A stretch of DNA of 43,128 bases from AG25 sp035517615 (GCA_035517615.1 DATIYM010000054.1:1-43128), one strand, 5' to 3'. Counted from the stretch's first letter, positions 22,874-31,730 are shown. Numbers and translations: made by a program. Notes: generated by a model from the letters alone, not told the origin.

Positions 22874-23911
22874 TCACAGCAGCCCCCCTCTCCTCAACCT
22901 CCCTAGCTGGTCGTAGTACGTGTCATGCACCGCCAGTACTTCCTGCGGTGACGCCGTCGCCACACCGGCTTTGCCGACTTCCACACCCGCGGCGTAGTTC
23001 GCAAGCTGCGCCGCTTCGCGCACGCCCGCGCCGGCCGCGAGCGCCGTCCCCATCCATGCCGTGACCGTGTCGCCCGCCCCCGAGACGTCGAACACCTCAC
23101 GTGCCACCGCTGGGATATGCGTGATTTGCCGGTTCAGACTCACGAGCACCATGCCCTCGGCGCCCAGCGTGAGCAGCAGGTTGTCCACGCCGATCTTCTC
23201 GAGCGACGTGGGCAGCGCGTCGGGCTTCGCCAGATCGAGCGTCGCACCCATCGCCTGCTCCAGCTCGCGCCGGTTGGGCTTGAACACCGTGGCGCCCCGA
23301 TAGGCGAAAAAGTTCTTGAACTTGGGGTCGACCACGACGGGCACGCCACGCCGGCGCGCGTGCGACATCGCGCACGTGATCACCGCGGGCGTCAACACAC
23401 CCTTGTTGTAGTCCTCGATCAGCAGCGCATCGGCGTCTTCCATGGCGCGCTCGAGCTCGGCGACCACGAGCTGCTCGGTTCGGTCCGAGATCGGCTCGTC
23501 AACTTCTTCGTCGATCCGGACGACCTGCTGGCCCCGCGCCACCACGCGCGTCTTGGAGGTCGTGGGGCGCGCGGGAGCGGTGACGAGGTAGTGATCGGGG
23601 AGCCGCAGCGCGACGAGCTCACCGCGCAGCGAATCGGCGCGCGAGTCGTCGCCGATCACGGCCACGAGGCGCGCCTCGCCGCCGATTGCCGCTACATTCG
23701 CCGCCACGTTCGCGGCTCCGCCCAGCGCGTGACGGCGCCCCTGGACGGTGACCACGGGCACCGGTGCCTCGGGCGACAGCCGCTCCGTGTCGCCGGTGAG
23801 ATAGATGTCGAGCATCGCGTCGCCCAGGACGACCACGCGCGTGCTCGACATCTTCGCGAGCAGCGCCTCGATCCGATCCCGCGACACCAGGCTGTCGTTT
23901 TGGGCGCTCAT
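22874..23911 (-). CDS. hldA: D-glycero-beta-D-manno-heptose-7-phosphate kinase (RfaE1/HldA type)
   Basis: A 345-residue PfkB-family sugar kinase like the N-terminal half of HldE. It phosphorylates heptose-7-phosphate at C1 on the way to ADP-heptose for lipopolysaccharide core. Motifs are DAMLDIYLTGDTERLSPEAP (about 31-50), GGAANVAANVAAIGG, LIEDYNKGVL, FKPNRRELE and the catalytic VSGAGDT (Asp281). The nucleotidyltransferase half of HldE is not attached, so it is the split form and an HldC partner should lie elsewhere. It starts one base after the Wzi-like gene ends, showing a two-gene operon. Confidence 0.88.
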   Translation of the reverse strand: MSAQNDSLVSRDRIEALLAKMSSTRVVVLGDAMLDIYLTGDTERLSPEAPVPVVTVQGRRHALGGAANVAANVAAIGGEARLVAVIGDDSRADSLRGELVALRLPDHYLVTAPARPTTSKTRVVARGQQVVRIDEEVDEPISDRTEQLVVAELERAMEDADALLIEDYNKGVLTPAVITCAMSHARRRGVPVVVDPKFKNFFAYRGATVFKPNRRELEQAMGATLDLAKPDALPTSLEKIGVDNLLLTLGAEGMVLVSLNRQITHIPAVAREVFDVSGAGDTVTAWMGTALAAGAGVREAAQLANYAAGVEVGKAGVATASPQEVLAVHDTYYDQLGRLRRGGLL

Positions 23912-23912
23912 C

Positions 23913-25448
23913 TCAGGGGAGCGGCGCCTCGTGGTGGAACCGATAGGTGACCGCGAGGGAGCCGACGAATTGCGTCTGCGAGACTCCGGTCACATGTCCG
24001 GCATTGGACGTGAAGTGCACGCCGGCGTTGGCGACGACACTGCAGTCGCCCGCTTGCCAGCTGGCGGCGACCGCGGCGCGCACGGTCCGTTGCACGATTC
24101 CCTGAAACAAGACCGGCGTGGACCGGTACGCCGGCACGAGCGGATGCTGCTCGCGCGGGTCGCCTTCACCCTGACGCAACAGCGTCAGCTCGGGCTCGAG
24201 CACGAGCGTTCGAGCAGCGAGCACGCGCAATTTGGCCGTCGCCTGATCGTAGTCGTCGAAGTTACGGCCCGACGGAAGATTATGATACTGCGGCGTCTGC
24301 AAGTCGTCTTCGTTGCGATACGTGAGGTTGGCGACCTGCGTGTAGAAGAACAGCCAGCTGGCGCGTGGCGCGAGCGCGCCCTTTGCCCCCACGGTCAGTC
24401 CGTAACTCGCCGGCTTGTAGTCCGCTTCGTTTTTCCGCGACACCTGGATGTCATCGATCATGAATTGCCCGAACATCGTCACTTTGGCGTGGCGCTCCAC
24501 GTCGACGCCCATAAAATTGTTGCCGTTCGTGCCCGTGTTGGAGGATGCGAAGTAGGTGATGCCGGCCGGGTTCAGGAACCAGGGCTCGAGCTGTCGTCCC
24601 ACCCCGGAGATTGCCGACGCGTCCCACACCGCGAGCGTCCACCGGCCTTTGGGCCTGATCCACAATCGATTCTCGATCAGATATCGAGTGGTCGGGTGTC
24701 CCGCCGAATCGCGAGTGTCGAGCTGCATCGACACCGACTGGAGTCTCACGGACTGCGTACCGACTTCGAACTCCAAGTGATTGGGGCCGTACGGATTGGG
24801 CGAAAGCAGCAAACCCTGCACCGCGCTCGGCCCCCAGTTCCGATCGAGGATCCCGAAGAACACCTCCGCGTAATGCCATTGGCCGTTCACGTAGGCTTCG
24901 TCGAAGCGGGTGGCATTATCGACGACGCCGTACCAATCCGGGTCGTGTTGCACCCGCGTATCGACTACCAGATGACTCACCGCAACGAACGGCCCGAACC
25001 GCAGATCCGCTTCTCCGCCTGCGCTCCCGTAGCCTCGGGGATCGAGGACGTGCAGCCGAGTCGTGGCGCCCACGGTATCGCGACCCAGCTCCAAGGGGTC
25101 GCGAAACGCGTAGTTCGCGACCTGGGCGCCGGCGGAGAGCTCGACTCGATACGTGGGCCGGGTGGTGTCGGCTTGCCACTCGCGCATGATGCGGTGGATC
25201 GTGCCCCGAGTCGTGGGGTCGAGTCGCGTCGTATCGAGCGCGCGCAGCGCTCGCAGCACGTCGCGCTGCTTGAACGGCCGCGTGAGCGGCGTGGGGTCGG
25301 TGATGACGCCGGCATCGATGAGCTGCTCGATGAACGGCATCGACCAATGGGAAATCGGGATGTACGGGGATGCAGTGGTGGACTGGGCGAACGCCCAAAC
25401 CGGGCCCGCGACGAGCAGCACTACTGAGACCGGTACAAGGGTCCGCAT
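23913..25448 (-). CDS. Wzi-like capsule assembly outer membrane protein
   Basis: The product (511 residues from the ATG at 25448) has a signal peptide ending VWAFAQ, an N-terminal helical region (HWSMPFIEQLIDAGVI, RPFKQRDVLRALRAL), and a long beta-barrel with alternating aromatic residues. Its ILDRNWGPSAVQGLLLSPNP block matches Wzi-type proteins, which bind or anchor surface polysaccharide at the outer membrane. The longer frame to 25487 adds only a basic leader, so the internal ATG is preferred. It is first in an operon with hldA, which fits an envelope-sugar role. It is divergent from the EamA gene with 63 bases between. Confidence 0.75.
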   Translation of the reverse strand: MRTLVPVSVVLLVAGPVWAFAQSTTASPYIPISHWSMPFIEQLIDAGVITDPTPLTRPFKQRDVLRALRALDTTRLDPTTRGTIHRIMREWQADTTRPTYRVELSAGAQVANYAFRDPLELGRDTVGATTRLHVLDPRGYGSAGGEADLRFGPFVAVSHLVVDTRVQHDPDWYGVVDNATRFDEAYVNGQWHYAEVFFGILDRNWGPSAVQGLLLSPNPYGPNHLEFEVGTQSVRLQSVSMQLDTRDSAGHPTTRYLIENRLWIRPKGRWTLAVWDASAISGVGRQLEPWFLNPAGITYFASSNTGTNGNNFMGVDVERHAKVTMFGQFMIDDIQVSRKNEADYKPASYGLTVGAKGALAPRASWLFFYTQVANLTYRNEDDLQTPQYHNLPSGRNFDDYDQATAKLRVLAARTLVLEPELTLLRQGEGDPREQHPLVPAYRSTPVLFQGIVQRTVRAAVAASWQAGDCSVVANAGVHFTSNAGHVTGVSQTQFVGSLAVTYRFHHEAPLP

Positions 25449-25511
25449 GCGAGCGCGGAATTTGGGGACCGGCCGCCGGTCTGGCAACGGTGGCGTTACC
25501 TTGTCCGGCCC

Positions 25512-26387
25512 ATGTCACCGCGACTCGTGTTGCTCCTCGCCGTCCTGGCGACGACCTATGCCGGCCCGATTATCCGCTTCGCCGCGGCGCCGGCGCTCGC
25601 GATCGCGTTCTGGCGTCTCGCGTTCGCGCTGCCCGTCACCGCCACACTGTGGGGGCGCGAGTCGTCCGAGGGAGAAGACCGCTCGAACACGACCATCCTG
25701 CTGATGCTCCTCTCCGGTACGCTGCTGGCGCTCCATTTCTGGACGTGGATCACCTCGCTGCGCTATACGTCCGTGGCGAGCTCGGTCCTGATCGTCAATC
25801 TGCGGCCGATCATCGTCTGGGGACTCGCCGCCGTGTGGCTGGGCGAGCATCCCGAGCCGAGGGAGCGTTGGGGCATCGCGCTGGCGGTGATCGGTGCCGT
25901 GCTCATCGGCGTGGGTGATGCGCGGTTCTCCTGGGGCGCGTTCACGGGCGACGTGCTCGCGCTGTTCGGCGCGACGGCCGCGGCCGGCTACAGCGTGATC
26001 GGCCGGCGCGTACGCCGCACCGTTGGGATCTGGCGCTATGCCACGATCGTCTATGGCGTCGCGGCCGTAGTGCTCGTGCTCGTTGCGGTCCTGACCCGAA
26101 CGCGACTGTGGGGATTCGCCGCGCGGGATTGGGGGATCTTTGCGGCGCTCGCGGCCGGCCCGATGCTCGTCGGGCACACGGGAATCAATTACGCGCTCAA
26201 ACATCTGCGCGCCACGACCGTGAACGTAGCGGGATTGGGCGAGCCCGTGGGCGCGACCTTGATCGCGTGGCTCCTGCCGTCAATCCACGAGATTCCGAGA
26301 CCATCGACGCTCGCCGGTGGCGCACTGGTGGTCGGCGGCATCGCGCTTGCGCTGGCGACATCGGGCGGGGGCGACGGGCGCAGATGA
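25512..26387 (+). CDS. EamA/DMT-family transporter
   Basis: A 291-residue inner membrane protein with about ten hydrophobic helices arranged as two EamA repeats (first about 1-135, second about 145-285). Typical motifs are FWRLAFALPVTATLWG, LHFWTWITSLRYTSVA and GHTGINYALKHLRATTVN near the end of the second repeat, followed by GEPVGATLIAW. Members export or import small metabolites such as amino acids and nucleosides; the substrate cannot be told. The stop overlaps the next start (ATGA), so it is coupled to the asparaginase gene. Confidence 0.9.
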   Translation: MSPRLVLLLAVLATTYAGPIIRFAAAPALAIAFWRLAFALPVTATLWGRESSEGEDRSNTTILLMLLSGTLLALHFWTWITSLRYTSVASSVLIVNLRPIIVWGLAAVWLGEHPEPRERWGIALAVIGAVLIGVGDARFSWGAFTGDVLALFGATAAAGYSVIGRRVRRTVGIWRYATIVYGVAAVVLVLVAVLTRTRLWGFAARDWGIFAALAAGPMLVGHTGINYALKHLRATTVNVAGLGEPVGATLIAWLLPSIHEIPRPSTLAGGALVVGGIALALATSGGGDGRR

Positions 26388-27400
26388 AAACGCGGAACGA
26401 CGCACTGGTCGTCGAGGCCGTGCGTGGGCAAACGGTCGAGAATCGCCACATGGTGCACGCCGCCGTGGTCGACCGGTCCGGTGCGCTCGTGGCGCGCGCC
26501 GGCAACCCGGATCGCGTCGCATTCTGGCGCTCATGCGCGAAACCGTTCCAGGCCGTGCCGCTCGTTGCCGAGGGCGTGATCGAGCAGTTCGACATCGGCT
26601 CGGAGGAGCTGGCCCTGTGCTGCGCGTCGCACTCGAGCGAGCCGCGGCAGGTCGCGATCGTGCGCGGGCTGCTCGCGAAGAGCGGCTGCACGGAATCCGA
26701 TCTGCGCTGCGGGCCGCACCCGCCGCTTTCGGAAACCGTGGCGGAGGACTACGCGCGCCGCGGCATCAGCCTGACGCCGGTGTACTCGAACTGCTCGGGA
26801 AACCACGCGGGCATGCTCGCTCTGGCGCGCCATCACGGCTGGCCGATAGAGCGCTACACGGATCCGGATCATCCCGTCCAGCGCCGCTCTTTGGCGGAGG
26901 TGAGCCGCTGGACCGGCGTGCCAGAGCTGCAGATCCGCACGGCCGTGGATGGGTGTGGGGTGGTGACCTTTGGGCTGCCGCTGGCGGTGATGGCGCTGGC
27001 GTACGCGAGACTCGGGATTGCGGATTCGAACGACGTGGTGCCAATCCGCGATTGCATGCTCTCCCACCCCTCCCTCGTCGCCGGCCAGGGCCGTCCATGC
27101 ACCGTCATCATGAGTGCGTATCCGGGGCGCGTGATCACGAAGGTGGGGGCGGCGGGGGTGTACTGCACCGCTCTCATAGAGGAAGGCCTCGGGATCGCGT
27201 TGAAGGTGGAGGACGGCAACGGCCCAGCCGCGGTAGTCGCGCTGGCGGCCATTCTGAGAGAGTTTGGCCTGGGGCCGCTCCCCGATGAGCTCGCCCAGCC
27301 GCCGATCATCAATACGCGGGGCGAAACGGTCGGTCGCCTGCAAGGAAACGGGACACTGGAGCATGAAACCGATGCCGGAGCAAGAGGACCAGGTGACTAA
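26384..27400 (+). CDS. Asparaginase II-family protein (Rhizobium AnsA type)
   Basis: A 338-residue protein of the Asparaginase_II family (PF06089), which converts L-asparagine to aspartate and ammonia and is unrelated in sequence to E. coli AnsA/AnsB. Recognised blocks are SCAKPFQAVPLV, LALCCASHSSEPRQVAIV, CGPHPPLSE, YSNCSGNHAGMLALARH, DGCGVVTFGLPL and TKVGAAGVYC. The start is the ATG at 26384 in an ATGA overlap with the transporter; a longer frame upstream lies inside that gene. Its first codons contain one GCGGAAC heptamer. The link to the EamA transporter suggests amino-acid export or salvage, which is an inference. Confidence 0.88.
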   Translation: MKTRNDALVVEAVRGQTVENRHMVHAAVVDRSGALVARAGNPDRVAFWRSCAKPFQAVPLVAEGVIEQFDIGSEELALCCASHSSEPRQVAIVRGLLAKSGCTESDLRCGPHPPLSETVAEDYARRGISLTPVYSNCSGNHAGMLALARHHGWPIERYTDPDHPVQRRSLAEVSRWTGVPELQIRTAVDGCGVVTFGLPLAVMALAYARLGIADSNDVVPIRDCMLSHPSLVAGQGRPCTVIMSAYPGRVITKVGAAGVYCTALIEEGLGIALKVEDGNGPAAVVALAAILREFGLGPLPDELAQPPIINTRGETVGRLQGNGTLEHETDAGARGPGD

Positions 27401-28058
27401 AATACCCACGTCCGCCCTCGATGACCTCTCGTGTGCGCTGGTGCGCGTGGCGGCAGCGGTGGCGTCGGGCGATCGCGAGGCGCTGCGCGAGCGGCTGCTC
27501 GTGGCGCGGCGCGCGGGCGCGCGCGGCGAAATCGACGAGCTGCTGCTGCAAAGCATGCTCAATGTCGGCTACGCGCTCTCGCTCCAGGCCTTCGGGGTGT
27601 GGCGGGAAATCGAGCCCAGCGTTGCCGCGGGTGAACCGCTCGGGCACGATCGGTGGACGGAGTGGGTCGCGCGGGGCCGTGAGGTGTGCGAGCACGTGTA
27701 CGGACGCACGTTTCACAAGCTGCTCGTCAACCTGCGCGGACTCCATCCGGCGCTCGAGTCGCTGGTTCTGATCGATGCTTACGGCAAGCTGATTGGCCGC
27801 GGCGGGCTCGACCTGAAGCGGCGGGAGCTGTGCACGATTGCGGAGATCGCGATTCTCGACACCCCGCGCCAGCTGCACGCGCACCTGCGGGGCGCGCTCA
27901 ACACCGGCGCCACGCCGGAAGAAGTGGATGAGGTGCTCGCCCTCGTGGAACAGGACGTTGATGCGGCCCATGCGTTGCGGATGTGGGAACTGTGGGCGGA
28001 TGTGCGCGGCCGCAACCTGAGGCGGAACGCGGAAGACGGAACGCGGAACAGCACGTGA
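27363..28058 (+). CDS. Carboxymuconolactone decarboxylase (CMD)-like protein
   Basis: The product (231 residues from the ATG at 27363) is helical. Its C-terminal two-thirds resembles the CMD/AhpD fold (GLDLKRRELCTIAEIAILD, LHAHLRGALNTGATPEEVDEV). The redox CxxC of AhpD is absent, so a thiol-peroxidase role is unlikely. The start is not decided: ATG 27363 and ATG 27372 lie in the end of the asparaginase gene, while GTG 27393 has the best ribosome site (GAGG). The last dozen residues (RRNAEDGTRNST) come from GCGGAAC heptamer repeats, so the natural C-terminus may have been changed by repeat growth. Confidence 0.7.
   Translation: MKPMPEQEDQVTKIPTSALDDLSCALVRVAAAVASGDREALRERLLVARRAGARGEIDELLLQSMLNVGYALSLQAFGVWREIEPSVAAGEPLGHDRWTEWVARGREVCEHVYGRTFHKLLVNLRGLHPALESLVLIDAYGKLIGRGGLDLKRRELCTIAEIAILDTPRQLHAHLRGALNTGATPEEVDEVLALVEQDVDAAHALRMWELWADVRGRNLRRNAEDGTRNST
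28022..28049. repeat. GCGGAAC heptanucleotide repeats at the end of the CMD-like gene
   Basis: Four consecutive 7-mers: GCGGAAC, GCGGAAG, ACGGAAC, GCGGAAC. They encode part of the protein C-terminus. Because seven is not a multiple of three, a gain or loss of one unit would shift the frame. Confidence 0.85.
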
Positions 28059-28070
28059 GGATTCGCGACG

Positions 28071-28463
28071 TTGAATGACCTCAAGATTCGCACGCGCGCG
28101 TTCGCGCTGGCCGTGATCAAATTGGTCGAGCAACTGCCCGTGGGGCGAACCGCCGACGTTGTCGGACGTCAACTGCTGCGGTCAGGAACGTCCGTCGCGG
28201 CGAACTATCGCGCGGCTCGCCGGTCGAAATCCCGTCGCGATTTCATAGCAAAGATGGGCAGCGTAGAAGAAGAGGCGGACGAGAGCGAGTTCTGGCTCGA
28301 CGTCATAGGCGTGCGAGGGATGGCCGAGCCAGAGCAGGTCTTAGCCCTCCGACACGAGGCCTCAGAACTCGTGGCAATTACCGTGGCGTCAATTCGGACC
28401 GCGCGCGGAGCTTCCACTTCTGTTCCGCGTTCCGCGTTCCGCGTTCCGCGTTCGATCCGGTGA
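28071..28463 (+). CDS. Four-helix-bundle protein (S23 / 23S rRNA intervening-sequence protein family)
   Basis: A 130-residue protein of the TIGR02436 four-helix-bundle family, often called S23 or 23S-intervening-sequence proteins. It has the family signature VGRQLLRSGTSVAANYRAA and IAKMGSVEEEADESEFWLDV. The start is TTG at 28071, giving the usual MNDLKIRTRAFALAVI opening; no ATG is in frame there. The function of the free-standing members is not settled. Residues after ASIRTARG (STSVPRSAFRVPRSIR) are encoded by GTTCCGC repeats and look non-native. The stop overlaps the obg start (TGATG). Confidence 0.82.
   Translation: MNDLKIRTRAFALAVIKLVEQLPVGRTADVVGRQLLRSGTSVAANYRAARRSKSRRDFIAKMGSVEEEADESEFWLDVIGVRGMAEPEQVLALRHEASELVAITVASIRTARGASTSVPRSAFRVPRSIR
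28422..28456. repeat. GTTCCGC heptanucleotide repeats just before obg
   Basis: Four perfect 7-mers GTTCCGC (28422-28449) and one degenerate GTTCGAT. This is the complement of the GCGGAAC family. It encodes the C-terminus of the four-helix-bundle protein and replaces any ribosome site before obg. Confidence 0.88.
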
Positions 28464-29473
28464 TGTTCATAGATCGCGCCGTCGTGCGCGTGGTGGCCGG
28501 TGCCGGTGGTGCGGGTGCCTCGTCCTTCCGACGCGAGAAGTTCGTGCCCAAAGGCGGCCCTGACGGGGGCAACGGCGGGGCGGGCGGTAATGTGGTGGTG
28601 CGGGTCGACCCGAACCTCGCCACCCTGCTCGACTATCGCTATCGCACCCGTTGGAACGCGGAGCGAGGACAGCATGGCAAGGGCAAAAACATGACCGGGA
28701 AATCCGGGGCGGATCTGTACCTCCCGGTACCCGCGGGTACTGAAGTGCGCGACGCAAACAGCGGAGAGCTGCTGGGTGAGCTCGTGCTCGCGGACGAGCA
28801 GCTCCTCGTGGCGCGCGGGGGTCGCGGGGGCCGCGGGAACGCCGCGTTCGCGACCGCCACACACCAGAGCCCCCGGGAGTGGGAACCGGGAGAGTATGGA
28901 GAGGAGCGGGAGCTCGAGCTCGTCCTCAAGCTGATCGCCGATGTGGGACTGCTTGGCGAACCCAACGCGGGGAAGAGCACGCTGCTGTCGGTTGTGTCGG
29001 CGGCACGTCCCAAGGTCGCCGACTATCCGTTCACCACGCTCGAGCCGTACCTGGGTGTGGTCGGGCTCCCGGACCATCGCTCGTTCGTCATGGCCGACAT
29101 TCCCGGGATCATCGAGGGCGCGCACGAAGGAAGAGGACTGGGTATCCGCTTTCTGCAGCACGTCGAGCGCACGCGCGCGATTGCCGTGCTGGTGCCGCTC
29201 GACGCACCCGATCCGCAGGCCACGTACGATCTCCTCATGCGCGAGGCGGCGCTCTACAGCGCCGAGCTCGCCGCCAAGCCGCAGGTGGTGGTGCTCTCGA
29301 AACGCGATCTCCTCCCCAGGGATGCCGTGCTCCCATCCATAATCATGCGCGCTGACTCGCCCGTGCTCGCCATTTCTGCGGTCACGGGGCAGGGCGTGCC
29401 CGAGCTGTTGGAAGTATTGTGGCAGGTGTTGCACCGTCGGATCGAGACCCCGACGAGCTCGCCGCGTACCTAG
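28463..29473 (+). CDS. obg: Obg/CgtA-family GTPase
   Basis: A 336-residue essential GTPase that binds the 50S ribosomal subunit and links ribosome assembly to stress and cell-cycle control. The N-terminal Gly-rich Obg domain (1-155) has GGPDGGNGGAGGN. The G domain has G1 GEPNAGKST (165-173), G2 TTLEP, G3 DIPG (212-215), G4 as SKRD (279-282, in place of the usual NKxD) and G5 ISAVTGQG. A long C-terminal OCT domain is absent. The ATG at 28463 overlaps the previous stop; GTG at 28460 is an alternative. There is no visible Shine-Dalgarno, because a heptamer repeat occupies that place. It overlaps dprA by 55 bases. Confidence 0.95.
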   Translation: MFIDRAVVRVVAGAGGAGASSFRREKFVPKGGPDGGNGGAGGNVVVRVDPNLATLLDYRYRTRWNAERGQHGKGKNMTGKSGADLYLPVPAGTEVRDANSGELLGELVLADEQLLVARGGRGGRGNAAFATATHQSPREWEPGEYGEERELELVLKLIADVGLLGEPNAGKSTLLSVVSAARPKVADYPFTTLEPYLGVVGLPDHRSFVMADIPGIIEGAHEGRGLGIRFLQHVERTRAIAVLVPLDAPDPQATYDLLMREAALYSAELAAKPQVVVLSKRDLLPRDAVLPSIIMRADSPVLAISAVTGQGVPELLEVLWQVLHRRIETPTSSPRT

Positions 29474-30564
29474 CGATCGCCGAGCTGCCCGGGATCGGCC
29501 CGGCCCGCGTGCGGACGCTCGTCGCCGCATTCGAGAGCGCGCGGGCGGCGCTGTCCGCGCCCCACGGCGCCCTTGCCGCGCTGCCCGGATTCAGCCGCGC
29601 GGCGGCCAGTGCGATTCGGCGGCTCACGCTCGACCCGGGTCGGGCGATTCTCACCGCCCTCGAGCGGCTTGGCGCGACGGTGCTGCTTCCCGATGACCCA
29701 CTCTTCCCCCCGCTGTTGCGCGAGATTCCAGAACCCGCACAATGGCTGTACGCCTGGGGCGATCTCTCGCTGCTCACGCGCCCGGCGGCGGCCATCGTCG
29801 GGAGCCGGAATCACTCGCCGTATGGGGCTCGTGCCACGGAAATCCTCGCTCGGGGGGTCGCGCGGCACGCGGTCGTCGTGAGCGGCATGGCTCGCGGACT
29901 CGATGCCGTCGCGCACGCGGCGGCGCTCGATGCCGGTGGCGCGAGCGTCGGCGTGCTGGGAAACGGATTCGGGGTGGTGTATCCGGCGAGCAACAAAGAC
30001 CTGTATCGGCGCATGATCGCGGGCGGCTGTCTCATCACTGAGCTCGTGCCGGGCGAGAAGCCGCACGCCGGCGCGTTCCCGCGCCGCAATCGTCTCGTCA
30101 GTGGCCTTGCCGGAGTAACGGTTGTCGTGGAAGCCGCGCCGGGATCTGGAGCCCTGATCACTGCCGACTGCGCGCTGGACCAGGGACGTCAGGTGCTCGC
30201 GGTCCCTGGTCCGATCACGAGCCCAACGTCGCTCGGCTGTAACCGGTTGATACAGCAGGGCGCAAAGCCGGCGCTCGAGGCGGCTGATATCCTCGAGGAG
30301 CTGGGCATCTCCGCGCATTCGCCCGCGAGTGCCGCCCCCACTGCAGCGCGTCCATCCGCGACGATTCCGTCCGATTGCACGCCATTGCAACGCGCCCTCT
30401 GGGAAGCCCTCGATCTCCGACCGCTGCATGTCGACGCGCTCGCGAGCGGATTGGCGCCGCGCCTCGACGCCGCCACGAGTGACGTGCTGACGGCACTCAC
30501 GGATATGGAACTGAGGGGCTTGGTCCGGCAACAGCCGGGGATGATGTTCGAGCGCGTGGGATAA
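29419..30564 (+). CDS. dprA: DNA-processing protein DprA (Smf)
   Basis: A 381-residue protein that protects incoming single-stranded DNA and loads RecA in natural transformation. An N-terminal helix-hairpin-helix region (IAELPGIGPARVRTLV, about 19-35) is followed by the Rossmann DprA domain (IVGSRNHSPYGARATEIL; VSGMARGLDAVAHAAAL; FPRRNRLVSGLA; GSGALITADCALDQGR; AVPGPITSPTSLGCNRLI) and a C-terminal winged helix (about 315-380). The start is a GTG within the end of obg. With no other competence gene in the window, a working uptake system cannot be claimed. Confidence 0.93.
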   Translation: MAGVAPSDRDPDELAAYLAIAELPGIGPARVRTLVAAFESARAALSAPHGALAALPGFSRAAASAIRRLTLDPGRAILTALERLGATVLLPDDPLFPPLLREIPEPAQWLYAWGDLSLLTRPAAAIVGSRNHSPYGARATEILARGVARHAVVVSGMARGLDAVAHAAALDAGGASVGVLGNGFGVVYPASNKDLYRRMIAGGCLITELVPGEKPHAGAFPRRNRLVSGLAGVTVVVEAAPGSGALITADCALDQGRQVLAVPGPITSPTSLGCNRLIQQGAKPALEAADILEELGISAHSPASAAPTAARPSATIPSDCTPLQRALWEALDLRPLHVDALASGLAPRLDAATSDVLTALTDMELRGLVRQQPGMMFERVG

Positions 30565-30596
30565 CACTTAAAGCAACAGCATCATGACTCGCTAAC

Positions 30597-31730
30597 TTGC
30601 CTCTGGTGCGTCACGTCTACGTGCACGTCCCGTTCTGCGCCCGGCGCTGCTCGTATTGCGACTTTTCAATCGCGGTGCGGAAGACCATTCCTGCCGACGC
30701 GTATGTCGAGTGCATTCGGCGTGAGTACGCCGGGCTCCGTGCGAACAACGGCGATAGACCGATCGACGCCTCCCCGCTCGAAACGCTGTATTTCGGCGGC
30801 GGCACTCCGTCGCTCGTTCCGCCCGACGCGATTGAGCAACTCGTGCAGCTCCTAGTGGACGTAGCCTCTCCCGAGATCACTCTCGAAGCAAATCCGGACG
30901 ACGTCACCGCTCCAGCGGCCGCTCAGTGGCGCGCAGCGGGCATCAATCGCATCTCGCTGGGCGCTCAGTCGTTTCACGACCACGTGCTGCGCTGGATGCA
31001 TCGCACTCACGATGCGGCGCAGATTGCCCGATCGGTGCGGATCCTGCGCGACGCCGGGTTTGTGAATGTCTCGCTCGACTTGATCTTCGCGCTGCCGCAG
31101 GAGCTCGAGCGCGATTGGGACCGGGACTTGAGGGGCGCGCTCGCGCTCTCGCCGGATCACATTTCGTTGTACGGACTCACGGTCGAACCGCGCACACCGC
31201 TGGCCCGTTGGATCGACCGCGGCGTAAGCTCCCTGCCCGACGACGACCGCTACGCCGCCGAATACTTGCGTGCCCACGCACGGCTCGGCGACGCGGGATA
31301 TCAGTTCTACGAGGTGTCGAACGCGTCACGCGGCACGGACACGCGCTCCCGCCACAACTCCGCCTACTGGTTGGGACATCCGTATCTGGGGCTCGGACCC
31401 GCGGCGCACTCGTTTGACGGCCGGCGCCGCTCCTGGAACGCCTCCGCCTGGGAGAGTTATCGCGCTCTGGTCGTGAGCGGCCACCCGCCCGTCGAGAGTG
31501 AAGAAATCCTGACCGGCGACGAACGGGAACTCGAATGCCTCTATCTGGCGTTGCGCACCGCGGACGGGCTTTCCATCGCCCGTGACCGCTCGTTACCGGC
31601 CGTCACCGCCGTGTTTGAGGAACGCGGCTGGCTCGAGCGCACCCAAGACCGGCTGCGCTGCACTCCGGAAGGGTGGCTCCGGCTCGATGCGCTGGTGCAA
31701 GCCTTGACTGGAGTTGGCGCTGTCTCGTAA
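30597..31730 (+). CDS. hemW: Heme chaperone HemW (radical SAM)
   Basis: A 377-residue radical SAM protein. The cluster motif is CARRCSYC (Cys14, 18, 21 in the CX3CX2C order), followed by the GGGTPS motif. It has the HNxxYW motif (HNSAYW, 253-258), which marks HemW (heme insertion chaperone) and separates it from the true coproporphyrinogen dehydrogenase HemN. The start is uncertain: TTG at 30597 is the longest option and GTG at 30606 is another, and neither has a clear ribosome site. The hrcA promoter seems to lie over its stop codon. Confidence 0.92.
   Translation: MPLVRHVYVHVPFCARRCSYCDFSIAVRKTIPADAYVECIRREYAGLRANNGDRPIDASPLETLYFGGGTPSLVPPDAIEQLVQLLVDVASPEITLEANPDDVTAPAAAQWRAAGINRISLGAQSFHDHVLRWMHRTHDAAQIARSVRILRDAGFVNVSLDLIFALPQELERDWDRDLRGALALSPDHISLYGLTVEPRTPLARWIDRGVSSLPDDDRYAAEYLRAHARLGDAGYQFYEVSNASRGTDTRSRHNSAYWLGHPYLGLGPAAHSFDGRRRSWNASAWESYRALVVSGHPPVESEEILTGDERELECLYLALRTADGLSIARDRSLPAVTAVFEERGWLERTQDRLRCTPEGWLRLDALVQALTGVGAVS

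Noticed and set aside
28022..28456. CRISPR array or REP element
   Set aside because: The repeats are contiguous 7-mers with no spacers and do not form the usual REP hairpin here.
28071..28463. Accessory variability determinant (Avd) of a diversity-generating retroelement
   Set aside because: Avd shares the four-helix-bundle fold, but no reverse transcriptase, template repeat or variable repeat lies nearby; the protein fits the S23-type family better.
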